Of a DNA stretch of 64,000 nt, positions 54,706 to 63,872 are shown one piece after another (the stretch's first letter is position 1; the number at the start of each line of letters is the position of its first letter). The DNA lies in the NCBI RefSeq assembly GCF_000828635.1, contig NZ_AP012547.1, forward strand, positions 2,046,001 through 2,110,000, written 5' to 3'. Both the position numbers and the translations under genes were made by a program. The notes beneath the pieces are model-generated. The model was not told the origin of the DNA, did not search any database, and saw only the letters and a program-made list of their open reading frames with translations. This DNA comes from Sulfuritalea hydrogenivorans sk43H (GTDB lineage: Bacteria > Pseudomonadota > Gammaproteobacteria > Burkholderiales > Rhodocyclaceae).

Positions 54706-56484
54706 TCAAAAGGCCTGGTCCCAGCGCATCGACAGGCGGATGGCGGCGTTGATCAAGCCCACCATGCTGTAGGTCTGTACGAAATTTCCCCATTGCTCAC
54801 CGGTCTTCGGGTCGATGTGTTCGGCCAGCAGGCCATGCTGATTGCGACAGGCCAGCAGGCGCTCGAACAGCGCGCGCGCCTCGTCGCGCCGGTCCAGCGC
54901 CGCCAGGGCATTGACGTACCAGAAGGTGCACACCAGGAAGGCATTTTCCGGCTTGCCGAAATCGTCCTTTTCGACATAGCGGAAGATGAAGTCGCCGTGG
55001 CGCAGATCCTTCTCGACGGCGGCAACGGTGGCCGCAAAGCGCGGATCGGCAACGTCGAGAAAGCCGACTTCGGCCAGCAACAGCAGGCTCGCGTCCATCG
55101 CCTTGCCGTCGAAGGTCGAGACGAAGGCGTTGCGCCGCTTGTTCCATGCGCGCCGGCTGATCGTCTCGTGCATCTGCTTTGAATATTCGGACCAGTACGC
55201 CGCACGTTCGGCCAGTCCGAGGCGTGCGGCGATGCGTCCGAGGCGATCGCAGGCCGCCCAGCACATCACGGCCGAGAAGGTGTGCACTCGGGCACTGCCG
55301 CGCAACTCCCACAGGCCCGCATCGGGCTGGTCGTAGCAACGCCGCGCCTGTTCGCCCAAAGCTTCGAGGCGATGAAACAGCGCCTCATCGCCGCGCCGGG
55401 TCAGGCGCTGGTCGAAGAAGATGTGCGTCGCCGCCAGGATGGCCGAGCCATACACGTCATGCTGGACCTGGCGATAGGCCTGGTTGCCGATGCGCACCGG
55501 CCCCATGCCGCGATAGCCTGGCAGCGCATCGACTTCCCGTTCGGCGAGGTCGGCGCGGCCATCGATGCCGTACACCGGTTGCAGCGCTCCGCCGGCCGCA
55601 TTTGCCGCGACGTTGACGATGTAGGCGATGTAGCGCTCCATGCTGCGCGTGGCGCCGAGCCGGTTCAGCGCATTGACCACGAAATAGCCGTCGCGCAGCC
55701 AGCAGTAGCGGTAGTCCCAGTTGCGGCTGCTGCCGGCCGCCTCGGGTATCGAGGTGGTCATCGCGGCGACGATGGCGCCGGTGTCGTCGAAGGCATTCAG
55801 CTTGAGCGTGACAGCAGCGCGAATTACCGCCTCCTGCCACTCGTAGGGAATGCCAAGGAAGCGCACCCACTCGCGCCAGTACTGGGCCGTCTCCTCGAAA
55901 AAACGCCGGCCGACCTCGCCCGCCGCCTCATGCACGCTCTCATCGGCGCCAAGCAACAGGGTCACGGTATCTTCGAGGAAGAACGGGGTTTCCTGCAGGA
56001 TGGCGGTTAGCGAGGCATCCGTCGTCAGGCGCAGCGTGAGCCCCGGCGCCACGTAGCGGATGTGGTTGCTGCCCCAGGTCACCTCCGGGCGCGCGGCGCC
56101 GTCATCGCAGGCGGGCCGCAGGCGCAGGGTCAGGCGCGGGCTGCCGCCGAGGCGGCGGATGCGGCGCACCAGCATCATCGGCCGGAACATGCGCCCGTAC
56201 TGGCCGAAGCGCGGCGCGAAATCGGTGATTTCCACCCCGCCACCATGGCAGTCGTGGAGCCGCGTCAGCAGGATCGCGGTGTTCTCCAGATAGTGCTGCT
56301 CGGTACGCTCGCAGTCCGCCAGTTCGACTGCGGCATAACCGTAGTCGTCGGCATTTCTCAGCAGCGAGCAAAACACCGGATCGCCGTCGAAGCGCGGAAA
56401 GCAGCCCCAGACGATCTTCGCCCGCGCATCGATCAGCGCGCCCACCGTGCAGTTGCCGATCATTGCCAGGTCAAGGTTGTTCAT
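54706..56484 (-). CDS. Glycoside hydrolase family 15 (glucoamylase/trehalase-like)
   Basis: 592 residues. N-terminal domain begins NNLDLAMIGNCTVGALIDAR; the catalytic (alpha/alpha)6 region has SRNWDYRYCWLRDGYFVVNAL and PVYGIDGRADLAEREVDALPGY with acidic catalytic candidates. GH15 proteins beside otsBA are usually treated as trehalase- or glucoamylase-like; the exact substrate is unknown. Start at 56484 overlaps the otsB stop by 4 bp, so it is the third gene of the otsA-otsB-GH15 operon. Confidence 0.88.
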   Translation of the reverse strand: MNNLDLAMIGNCTVGALIDARAKIVWGCFPRFDGDPVFCSLLRNADDYGYAAVELADCERTEQHYLENTAILLTRLHDCHGGGVEITDFAPRFGQYGRMFRPMMLVRRIRRLGGSPRLTLRLRPACDDGAARPEVTWGSNHIRYVAPGLTLRLTTDASLTAILQETPFFLEDTVTLLLGADESVHEAAGEVGRRFFEETAQYWREWVRFLGIPYEWQEAVIRAAVTLKLNAFDDTGAIVAAMTTSIPEAAGSSRNWDYRYCWLRDGYFVVNALNRLGATRSMERYIAYIVNVAANAAGGALQPVYGIDGRADLAEREVDALPGYRGMGPVRIGNQAYRQVQHDVYGSAILAATHIFFDQRLTRRGDEALFHRLEALGEQARRCYDQPDAGLWELRGSARVHTFSAVMCWAACDRLGRIAARLGLAERAAYWSEYSKQMHETISRRAWNKRRNAFVSTFDGKAMDASLLLLAEVGFLDVADPRFAATVAAVEKDLRHGDFIFRYVEKDDFGKPENAFLVCTFWYVNALAALDRRDEARALFERLLACRNQHGLLAEHIDPKTGEQWGNFVQTYSMVGLINAAIRLSMRWDQAF

Positions 56485-57233
56485 TGCCGTCCTTTCAATG
56501 CGCCGCCCAGCCAGCGCCGTACCGCAGCGACGCCGGACAGACGATACGCCGCACCACTCCGGCCGCTGCCGACCTTGATCGAAATGCCGCCCATCCGGTT
56601 TACCTCGGCAAAGCCGTGTTCGTCGTTGAGATCGTCGCCGATGAACACCGGAAGGCGCCCGCGAAACGGCGACTCCGTCAGGTATTCGGCCACAGCCGTG
56701 CCCTTGTCGATGCCAGCCGGCTTGAGTTCGATCACGCACTTGCCCTTCTGCAGTTCCAGCCCGCCTCCGGCTTCCTTCATCAGTTGCGCCATCAGCCGAT
56801 GGGCATAGGCGGCCAGGTGCGGCGCCCGCCGGTAGTGCAGGGCCAGCGTGAGCCCCTTGTCCTCCAGCAGCAGGCCGGAGTGACGGGCCAGCACCGGCAG
56901 CAGCGCCTCCCTGATCGCGCATTTGGCCTCGGGTGGCGCGGCATGAATCCACAGACGCCCGGCGGCGTCGCGTCGTTCCAGGCCATGCTGACCGGCCAGC
57001 GGCAGGCGCAGCGCGCCGAGCAGTTCTTCCAGATTGGAAATGGAGCGTCCGCTGATCAGGGCGACCGCGCCGCCGGTCAGTTGATGCAGTTGCGCAACCA
57101 GTTCCAGCAGCTCCGTATCCACATGTACAAACGACGGCTGGTCGGCAATCTCCAGCAGCGTGCCATCGACATCGAGGAAAAATGCCCAGTCGATCTCCGT
57201 GTCCGGCGGCCGCCTGATATGCCCGCTTGTCAT
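56481..57233 (-). CDS. otsB: Trehalose-6-phosphate phosphatase OtsB
   Basis: 250 residues, HAD family: FFLDVDGTLLEIA (nucleophile Asp), ALISGRSISNLEELLG, GIDKGTAVAEYL and FIGDDLNDEHGF. Removes phosphate from trehalose-6-phosphate made by OtsA. ATG at 57233 overlaps the otsA stop by 4 bp. Confidence 0.93.
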   Translation of the reverse strand: MTSGHIRRPPDTEIDWAFFLDVDGTLLEIADQPSFVHVDTELLELVAQLHQLTGGAVALISGRSISNLEELLGALRLPLAGQHGLERRDAAGRLWIHAAPPEAKCAIREALLPVLARHSGLLLEDKGLTLALHYRRAPHLAAYAHRLMAQLMKEAGGGLELQKGKCVIELKPAGIDKGTAVAEYLTESPFRGRLPVFIGDDLNDEHGFAEVNRMGGISIKVGSGRSGAAYRLSGVAAVRRWLGGALKGRQ

Positions 57234-59497
57234 GCGGCGCCGCCCCCAGTTTCCACCAGATGGCTGCGCTGACGCATCGACGCCGCGTCGAGCAGCATGC
57301 GGCCGGCCCAGCGGTAAACATTGAATTCGGCGACCAGGCCGCGCATCAGGCGCATGCGATTTCGTTGCTCGTCGACCGGCATGGTCAACGCAAGATGCAG
57401 GGCCGCCGCGCACTGGTCGGTATCGTAGGGATTGACGATCAGCGCCTCCGGCAGTTCGCGCGCGGCGCCGGTGAATTGCGACAGGATCAGCACGCCGCGC
57501 TCGTCGTCGCGCGCCGCGACGAATTCCTTCGCCACCAGGTTCATGCCATCGTGCAGGCTGCTGACGAAACAGCAATCCGCCGCGCGATAGTATTCGTAGA
57601 CCTGGCCGGCGTCGTGATGCTCGACCTTGAGCACGATCGGCAGGGGCAGGTCGCGGCCGCCGCGGCCGAAGCGCTCGTTGATGCGTATCGCCAGTGCCCG
57701 CACCTGGGCCTCGTGGCTCTGATATTCGTCGATGCTGGAGCGCGTCGGCGCCGCCACCTGAATCAGGCTGAACTTGCCTATCCATTCCGGATTGAGTTCC
57801 AGCAGTCGTTCGACGGCACGGAAGCGCTCCAGTATTCCCTTGGTATAGTCGAGTCGATCGACGCCGATGCAGAACCTGTGTCCTGCGGGAAAGTTGTTCA
57901 ATGCGCGCATGTCGGCCGCGCACTGTTCGACCGGCTTTGCCAGCAAGGCGGGATCGGGCGGCCAGTCGACCGAGATGGGGTAACGCCGCACCGCGGTGGA
58001 TTTTCCGCCAAACGATACGGTGAAGTTCTCCCGATCCACCCGCGCTTCCATGAAACGATCCACGGTATCGACGAAGTTGTTGCAGTGAAACTGGGTGTGA
58101 AAGCCGAGGATGCTGCTGCCGAGCATACCGGCGAGTATCTCCTGGCGCCAGGGACAAATGGCGAAGGACTCCGGATTCGGCCACGGAATATGCCAGAAGG
58201 TGATCACCGTAGCCTCCGGCATTTCCTTGCGAATCATGCGCGGCAGCAGGGCCAGGTGGTAATCCTGCACCAGCACGATCGGATTCTTCGTGCGCGCCTC
58301 GGCGACCACCGACCTGGCGAACTTGCGGTTGACCGCGACGTAATGCGCCCAGTCCGACGAACGGAAGATCGGGCGCACATGGGCGATGTGGCACAGCGGC
58401 CACAGCCCTTCGTTGGCGAAGCCGTAGTAGTAGCCGGCCTCCTCCTCCGCGCTGAGCCAGACCCGGCGTATCTTGTAGGCCGGATTTTCGGGAGGGACGC
58501 CGACGCAGTCATGGCGATCGACCACCTCGCGATCGGCCGAGCCGCTGCCATGGGCGATCCAGGTGCCGGAGCAGGCGCGCATGATCGGTTCCAGCGCCGT
58601 CACCAGCCCGCTGGCAGGCTGCTGCACCTCGATGCGCTCGCCGCGGCGCTGGTGGATGTAAGGCTCGCGGTTGGATACCACGATGACGTCGTCGCCGCGC
58701 AATTCGCCATGCAGGATCGCGCGCAGGGTTTCCGGCGTCCAGGCCATTTGCGATTCGTCGCGCGCGCGGTGCTCCGCTTCGAGGTCGCGCACCAGGCGCT
58801 GCAGATCGCGGGCAATCGGCCGAAATTCGGGAAGGCCCATTTTCGCCGCCGCGGCCGGGTCGCGCAGCAGGCCTTCGCCGCGCAGCAGGGAGCGCATCCC
58901 TGCCAGCCAGCCGCGCCAGGAAAGCTGGGCGATCACCACCGTCAACAGCGAGACGATGACGGCGAGGCCGATGAAGGCATGGAAAATGTAGCGCGTGGTT
59001 TCCTCGCTGCGCCGCGTGGCGAAGCTGAGGTCGTGTACCAGCACCAGCTTGCCGGCCGGATAGGCCTCGTTCGCCATCGGCTGGACCGACACATGCAGCG
59101 GGCCGCGCTTGCTCGGCAATGCGTTCTCTCCACCCGGAGGCCAGCGCTCCAGATCGTTGCAGCGCACTTCGGCCGGCATGGATTTGGAGGCAACGGCACT
59201 ACCTTCGCCGCCGGGACAGAAGCCGATCGCATACAGGCGCTCGTCCTGGGTGATGCGGACGAAGAACTCGCCGATTTTCGCCTTGCGTCCGGCAGCGAGC
59301 TGCTCGAACAGGGGCTCGCTGATGGTGTTGGCGATCAGTACCGCGCGAATGTCCAGATCGCGCGTGAACCAGCGCAGAATCATCCGATCGACCAGCGGCG
59401 ACACCGCGTAGGCAAAGCCGGTCAGCACCAGGATCAAGGGCAAGACAAAACGCAGGGAAAGTCGCATCAGGGTCTGCTTCCGCACAAATGGCTGCAC
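57230..59497 (-). CDS. otsA: Membrane-anchored trehalose-6-phosphate synthase (OtsA fusion)
   Basis: 755 residues, about 280 longer than usual OtsA. Residues 1-275 are not OtsA: a membrane helix about 14-32, a periplasmic stretch (about 33-170), a second helix about 168-188 and a HAMP/linker-like region. The C-terminal 480 residues are a GT20 synthase with [38 protein letters not shown] and [13 protein letters not shown]. It transfers glucose from UDP-glucose to glucose-6-phosphate. The N-terminal arrangement is that of a sensor, so synthesis may be tied to an envelope signal. ATG at 59497 or 59467 are both possible starts. Confidence 0.9.
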   Translation of the reverse strand: MQPFVRKQTLMRLSLRFVLPLILVLTGFAYAVSPLVDRMILRWFTRDLDIRAVLIANTISEPLFEQLAAGRKAKIGEFFVRITQDERLYAIGFCPGGEGSAVASKSMPAEVRCNDLERWPPGGENALPSKRGPLHVSVQPMANEAYPAGKLVLVHDLSFATRRSEETTRYIFHAFIGLAVIVSLLTVVIAQLSWRGWLAGMRSLLRGEGLLRDPAAAAKMGLPEFRPIARDLQRLVRDLEAEHRARDESQMAWTPETLRAILHGELRGDDVIVVSNREPYIHQRRGERIEVQQPASGLVTALEPIMRACSGTWIAHGSGSADREVVDRHDCVGVPPENPAYKIRRVWLSAEEEAGYYYGFANEGLWPLCHIAHVRPIFRSSDWAHYVAVNRKFARSVVAEARTKNPIVLVQDYHLALLPRMIRKEMPEATVITFWHIPWPNPESFAICPWRQEILAGMLGSSILGFHTQFHCNNFVDTVDRFMEARVDRENFTVSFGGKSTAVRRYPISVDWPPDPALLAKPVEQCAADMRALNNFPAGHRFCIGVDRLDYTKGILERFRAVERLLELNPEWIGKFSLIQVAAPTRSSIDEYQSHEAQVRALAIRINERFGRGGRDLPLPIVLKVEHHDAGQVYEYYRAADCCFVSSLHDGMNLVAKEFVAARDDERGVLILSQFTGAARELPEALIVNPYDTDQCAAALHLALTMPVDEQRNRMRLMRGLVAEFNVYRWAGRMLLDAASMRQRSHLVETGGGAA

Positions 59498-59500
59498 CGA

Positions 59501-59524
59501 CGCCGTCCCGCCGGCGTCGACTCT
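59501..59524 (-). repeat. Dispersed 24-bp repeat, copy 9 (upstream of otsA)
   Basis: Minus-strand copy with two changes (GTCGACGCCGGCGGGACGG), beginning 3 bp upstream of the otsA start, in the leader region between the usp and otsA genes. Confidence 0.62.
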
Positions 59525-59630
59525 TCAGCCGTCAGCCGCGCACGGGGCCGGAAAAAACGGGCGGAAACAGCTTTCACCGAATCCGCCCGAACCTCTCCTC
59601 ACGAGAAACTGTCAAAAATGCGTCATGTCC

Positions 59631-60155
59631 TCACGACACGGCGACGCCGGCATTCGTAACCGCCACCAGTCGTGCGGAGCGTTGCCGGGCCATCAGCACC
59701 GGCACGACCCGGCGCGAGAGCAAACTGAAAACCCCTCTGCCGGGCTCCGGCACGACGATTTCGTCGCAGGCCAGTTCCTCGGCTGCATCGAGGATCGTGA
59801 ACACGATCGGCCCCGATCTGACATAGGCGGCAAATTCGATGTCGAGACCTTCCAGCATGCGCATGGCCGGCGCGAATATATGGTCGGCCCGCCGCCGCTT
59901 CACGGCCCGTGCCTCGGCATTGGCCGACAACGCCTGCCACTGCGTTGGCGATTCTTCGACATGCAACAGGCACACCGCCATGCCCAAGCCCTCGGCGCGT
60001 CGGCGGATCGCGTAGGCAACTGCGTGCCCCGCATCCTTCGCGCTCTTCACGGGAATCAACAGCCGCCGCACCTTCGCATGGCGAACGGCGGTTGGCGGCG
60101 GGACGGCCTCCGAAGGCATGGCGATCGCAGTACTCACGCGAAGCATGGTAGGCAT
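59631..60155 (-). CDS. Universal stress protein (UspA) family
   Basis: About 174 residues. VRRLLIPVKSAKDAGHAVAYA at the start of the domain, and a C-terminal EIVVPEPGRGVFSLLSRRVVPVLM that corresponds to the nucleotide-loop end of Usp folds, although the usual GxxGx9GS motif is degenerate. Roles in Usp proteins vary (stress survival). Start is uncertain: ATG 60155, ATG 60146 and TTG 60158 are close together. Convergent arrangement is absent: it runs toward otsA with a 133-bp gap. Confidence 0.75.
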   Translation of the reverse strand: MPTMLRVSTAIAMPSEAVPPPTAVRHAKVRRLLIPVKSAKDAGHAVAYAIRRRAEGLGMAVCLLHVEESPTQWQALSANAEARAVKRRRADHIFAPAMRMLEGLDIEFAAYVRSGPIVFTILDAAEELACDEIVVPEPGRGVFSLLSRRVVPVLMARQRSARLVAVTNAGVAVS

Positions 60156-60264
60156 CAATCGCCCTGCTGAAAATTCGGGCCATCACGTACGGGAAGCCGA
60201 CGCCGTCGGCGGCCCCGAAGGTCTGTCGGCACAGGCATCAGCGGCTGTGATAAGGGAAACCCGT

Positions 60265-60284
60265 AGGGCATCGCGCGATGCCCT
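60265..60284. repeat. 20-bp perfect palindrome
   Basis: AGGGCATCGCGCGATGCCCT, fully self-complementary, in the 178-bp space between the usp and MASE1 kinase genes. No T-run follows. Could be an operator for a dimeric regulator or part of a REP-like element. Confidence 0.8.
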
Positions 60285-60333
60285 TGCTCCCCGAATCGGC
60301 GACAATGCCGGCGAAACCCGAAAGGAATCACGC

Positions 60334-61926
60334 TTGGCATTCCGCCTGTTCGACAATCTGAGCACTGCCGCACGGTTTGCGATCTTCGTCGCGCTGTACG
60401 TATTGCTCGACTGGGCCAGCTTCATCCTGCCACTCAAGCATCTCAACGTCACGCCGTGGAACCCCGCGCCGGCGCTCGGCCTGCTGTTCGTCGTCCGCCA
60501 CGGTCGCAGCGGCGTGCTTGCCCTGTTCATCGCCATCGTCGCCAGCGACATTTTCGTGCGCAATGTCCCCGGCAGTCTCCCGATCACCCTGTGGCTGGGC
60601 GCCACCCTCACGGCCGGATACGCCGCGATGGCGTGGGCCCTGAAGCGATACTTTCCCGATGGCGGCGTGTTCGGCGACCGTGCCGGCCTGCTGCCCTGGT
60701 CGGCCATCGTCATCTTCGGTTCGCTGCTCAACAGCCTGTTGTTCATCACGGCGCTGTTGGTCACCGACTTGCTGCCCCTGAGCTACTGGAGCGACGCCGT
60801 GATGCGCTTCTGGGTCGGCGACGGCGTCGGCATCTTCGTCACCATGCCCCTGCTGTGGTGGCTGCAGGATGCGCCGCGCCGGGTGCTGTTTCGAACCATC
60901 CTGCTGCGCTGGGAGACGCTGGCCTACTCCGCGCTGACGCTATTGGCGCTGTGGGTCGCCTTCGTGCCCGGCGCCGAGGCGAATTTCCGCTACTTCTATG
61001 TGCTGTTCCTGCCGGTGGTCTGGGCGGCGTCGCGCCAGGGCGTGGCCGGCGCGGTGTTCTGCGTATCGACGCTGCAAATTGGATTGCTGGTCGCCGGCCT
61101 GCTGCAGCATTCCGAGGAAATCTCGCTGTTCGAACTGCAAATGCGCGCGTTCCTGCTGGCTCTCGTGGGCTTCCTGATCGGCATCGCGGTCGACGAGCAG
61201 CGCCGCGCGGCAGCCGAACTGCGCCTTTCACTGCGGCTGGCCGCCGCGGGCGAAATGGCCGGCGCCCTGGCGCATGAACTGAATCAGCCGCTGGCCGCGC
61301 TGGCGGCTTACGGCTCGGCCGGCAAACACCTGCTGGCGCGCGGCGCCGATGCGGATCAGCTGCGCGACGTCATCCAGCGCATGATCAACGAAGCCGGACG
61401 GGCCGCCGAAGTCGTGCGGCGCCTGCGGGATTTCTTCCGCACCGGCGCGACCCGACTCGAGCGCATCCCCTTGCCCGAACTGGTCGAAGGCGCGGCGGCG
61501 CCATTCCGCGCCAAGGCCGCCGAGGCCGGGATCGAGTTCACCGTGCGCGACATGCCGGCAGTCGCCATCAACGCCGACCGCCTGCAGATCGAAGTGGTAT
61601 TGCGCAACCTGCTGGCGAATGCCTTCGAAGCCGTCGCGGAGGCGCCCAATACGCAGGCCAGCGTGATCCTCAGCGCCGATGCCGGCCAAGGTGGGGATAT
61701 TGTCATCGAAGTGGCCGACAACGGACCGGGCATATCGACCGCGCTGGCCGAGCAGATCTTCGAGCCTTTCGCCTCAACCAAGTCGAGCGGGCTCGGCCTC
61801 GGCCTCGCCATCAGCCGCGCCATCGCCGAAGCGCACGGCGGCAGCCTGACCGCCGATATCGGCGGGCGCGGCTGCTTCCGGCTGACCCTCCCACTGGACA
61901 AGCGGAGCATGCGAACCCATGGATAA
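60334..61926 (+). CDS. MASE1-domain sensor histidine kinase
   Basis: 530 residues from TTG 60334; AAAGGA sits 7 bp before it. About eight membrane helices in a MASE1-type N-terminal sensor (WNPAPALGLLFVVRHGRSG, ITLWLGATLTAGYAAMAWAL, MRFWVGDGVGIFVTMPLLW), then HisKA with LAHELNQPLAALAAYGS, and an ATPase domain (NLLANAFEAVAEA, VADNGPGIS, SSGLGLGLAISRAI). Signal unknown. The next gene is its likely partner regulator, overlapping by 8 bp. Alternative start ATG 60118 would add 72 residues overlapping the usp gene in opposite sense. Confidence 0.86.
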   Translation: MAFRLFDNLSTAARFAIFVALYVLLDWASFILPLKHLNVTPWNPAPALGLLFVVRHGRSGVLALFIAIVASDIFVRNVPGSLPITLWLGATLTAGYAAMAWALKRYFPDGGVFGDRAGLLPWSAIVIFGSLLNSLLFITALLVTDLLPLSYWSDAVMRFWVGDGVGIFVTMPLLWWLQDAPRRVLFRTILLRWETLAYSALTLLALWVAFVPGAEANFRYFYVLFLPVVWAASRQGVAGAVFCVSTLQIGLLVAGLLQHSEEISLFELQMRAFLLALVGFLIGIAVDEQRRAAAELRLSLRLAAAGEMAGALAHELNQPLAALAAYGSAGKHLLARGADADQLRDVIQRMINEAGRAAEVVRRLRDFFRTGATRLERIPLPELVEGAAAPFRAKAAEAGIEFTVRDMPAVAINADRLQIEVVLRNLLANAFEAVAEAPNTQASVILSADAGQGGDIVIEVADNGPGISTALAEQIFEPFASTKSSGLGLGLAISRAIAEAHGGSLTADIGGRGCFRLTLPLDKRSMRTHG

Positions 61927-62527
61927 CACCGTATTCATCATCGACGACGACGCCTCGGTGCGCGACGCCCTCGGCCTGCTGCTCGGCTTGCGCGGCTACC
62001 GCACCTCGGTCTTCGCCGACGCGGCGAGCTTCCTCGGCACACTGCGCCCCGACTGGCACGGCTGCCTGATCATCGACATCCGCATGGCCGGCATGGATGG
62101 CCTGACGCTGCAGCGGGAACTGCAGGCACGAGGCTGCGCCATACCCGTGGTCATCATCACCGGCCATGGCGACGTCAGCTCCGCGCGGGAGGCCTTTCGC
62201 GCGGCCGCGGTCGACTTTCTCGAGAAGCCGCTCGACGAGGATCGCCTGGTTCAGGCCATCGACGAAGCCTATGCCCGGCAAACCGCCGACCTCACGAGCC
62301 AGCGTCGGCGGGAAGGCTTCCTGCGCCGCATCGAGGAACTGACGCCGCGCGAACGGGAAGTCATGCACCTTGTCATCGCCGGCCACCACAACCGGGAGAT
62401 CGCCGAGGAGCTCGGCATCAGCGTGCGTACGGTCGAAGTGCACAAGGCGCGCATGATGGCGAAGCTGGAGGCGGAAAGCATTCCGCAGCTGGTTCGGGTC
62501 AGCCTCGGAGTGGGCGGCGACACGTGA
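61919..62527 (+). CDS. FixJ-type response regulator
   Basis: 202 residues. Receiver with FIIDDDASVRDALGLL and phosphoacceptor in LIIDIRMAGMDGL, then a LuxR-type helix-turn-helix LTPREREVMHLVIAG and REIAEELGISVRTVEVHKAR. Overlaps the kinase gene by 8 bp, so the pair is a two-component system. Targets are not visible. Confidence 0.92.
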   Translation: MDNTVFIIDDDASVRDALGLLLGLRGYRTSVFADAASFLGTLRPDWHGCLIIDIRMAGMDGLTLQRELQARGCAIPVVIITGHGDVSSAREAFRAAAVDFLEKPLDEDRLVQAIDEAYARQTADLTSQRRREGFLRRIEELTPREREVMHLVIAGHHNREIAEELGISVRTVEVHKARMMAKLEAESIPQLVRVSLGVGGDT

Positions 62528-62542
62528 CCCGACCCACAGGGG

Positions 62543-63172
62543 TCATCCGGGCTTGCGCGCCACCATGCCGATCAGCGCCGAGCGCCCCTTGTGGCCCTTG
62601 CCCTCGGCAATCTCTTCCTCATAGTCGACCAGTTCCTCGATCTCCCAGTCGGCAAACGCTTCGAGCAGGATTTCCCGGGTGTAGAGGTTTTCGAGATCGC
62701 CCGGCCCGCCGGTGCGGTAATCGAGCTGCTTCGGCGTATAGCCCTGCAGCAGGATTCGTCCGCCCGGCCGCGCCAGCTGCTTCATGGCCGCGAACTGCCG
62801 CGCGCGATCGGCGGCGCCGACGAACTGGATGAAGACGCCGATCACCCAGTCGTAGGCATTCTGCATGTCGTGCGGCGGCCAGTCCGGCGCCAGCATGTCG
62901 GCCAGCAGAAAGCGGATCTCCAGCTGGCGTCCGGCCGCCAGCCGGCGCGCCTTTTCCACGGCCACCGGCGAAATTTCGACGGCCGTCACCTCCAGCCCCT
63001 GCTCGGCCAGCCAGACCGAGTTGCGCCCCTCGCCATCGGCCACCGACACCGCCGTGCGGCCGTCACGCAAAAGCCCGGCGCGATGCGCGAGGAAGCGGTT
63101 GGGCTCGGTGCCGAACAGATAGTCCTCGCCGGCATCCCGGTAGCGCGTGTTCCAGCGGGTTTCCTGATCCAT
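62543..63172 (-). CDS. Class I SAM-dependent methyltransferase
   Basis: 209 residues. MDQETRWNTRYRDAGEDYLFG opening and the SAM-binding motif VSVADGEGRNSVWLAEQG (the D and G residues), then VTAVEISPVAVEKAR. This length and N-terminus resemble tellurite/TehB-like and thiopurine-like methyltransferases; substrate unknown. ATG at 63172 has AAGGAAG 8 bp upstream, which decides the start over an upstream ATG. Confidence 0.85.
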   Translation of the reverse strand: MDQETRWNTRYRDAGEDYLFGTEPNRFLAHRAGLLRDGRTAVSVADGEGRNSVWLAEQGLEVTAVEISPVAVEKARRLAAGRQLEIRFLLADMLAPDWPPHDMQNAYDWVIGVFIQFVGAADRARQFAAMKQLARPGGRILLQGYTPKQLDYRTGGPGDLENLYTREILLEAFADWEIEELVDYEEEIAEGKGHKGRSALIGMVARKPG

Positions 63173-63273
63173 CGGCGAACTTCCTTTTCCTGTGGATGAG
63201 ACATTGCCGATCATGCTGGATTGCATGCGGCGGTCGGAGTATATTAGATAAAACTAATGCACTGGAGATCGCC

Positions 63274-63753
63274 ATGGACAAGGACGCGCCTACGCTCGGC
63301 GAGCAGGCCTACGACAAAGCCCTCAAGTACGAACTCGATTACGGCTGCTGCCCGCAATGCGTGCTCGCCACCGTGCAGGAAACCGTCGGCATCGTCGACG
63401 ACCAGACCATCAAGGCCAGCCACGGCCTCTCCGGCGGTGGCGGCCTGATCGGCGAAGGCATCTGCGGTGCGCTCAGCGGCGGCCTCATGGCCTTGAGCGC
63501 AAAGTACGGGCGCGACCGCGACAAGCTCGACCGCGGCCGCTACATCAACAACTTCAAGAAGGCCAGGGAACTCACCGAACGCTTCCGCGCCGAGTTCGGC
63601 GGCGTCACCTGCCAGGAACTGCAAAAGCAATTCACCGGCCGCACCTATGACATGTGGGATGCCGGGGAATACAAGGCCTTCGACGACGCCCGCGGCAGGA
63701 AATGCGCCCACGCCACCGGGACGGTGACGCAATGGGTGGTCGAGCTGCTGTGA
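63274..63753 (+). CDS. C_GCAxxG_C_C family redox-type protein
   Basis: 159 residues. The motif-bearing segments ELDYGCCPQCVLATV, GEGICGALSGGLMALS, VTCQELQKQF and RKCAHATG match the C_GCAxxG_C_C family. These proteins have conserved cysteines and are often near redox or selenium-related genes; their activity is not known. ATG at 63274 has GGAG 8 bp before it. Confidence 0.85.
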   Translation: MDKDAPTLGEQAYDKALKYELDYGCCPQCVLATVQETVGIVDDQTIKASHGLSGGGGLIGEGICGALSGGLMALSAKYGRDRDKLDRGRYINNFKKARELTERFRAEFGGVTCQELQKQFTGRTYDMWDAGEYKAFDDARGRKCAHATGTVTQWVVELL

Positions 63754-63872
63754 GCAGCGCCGCGAGGCCGGCCGCCGCCGGCACCGGATTTATCCTGCAT
63801 CCCAGGGCCGGCACCGGTATCCTTCGCCATATCGTCTTCCGCTGAGCCGCCCGGGCGGCGCAGAGGCCCCCC

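Noticed and set aside
57322-59659. Long plus-strand frame across otsA
   Set aside because: Shadow of otsA; no recognisable motif and no ribosome site.
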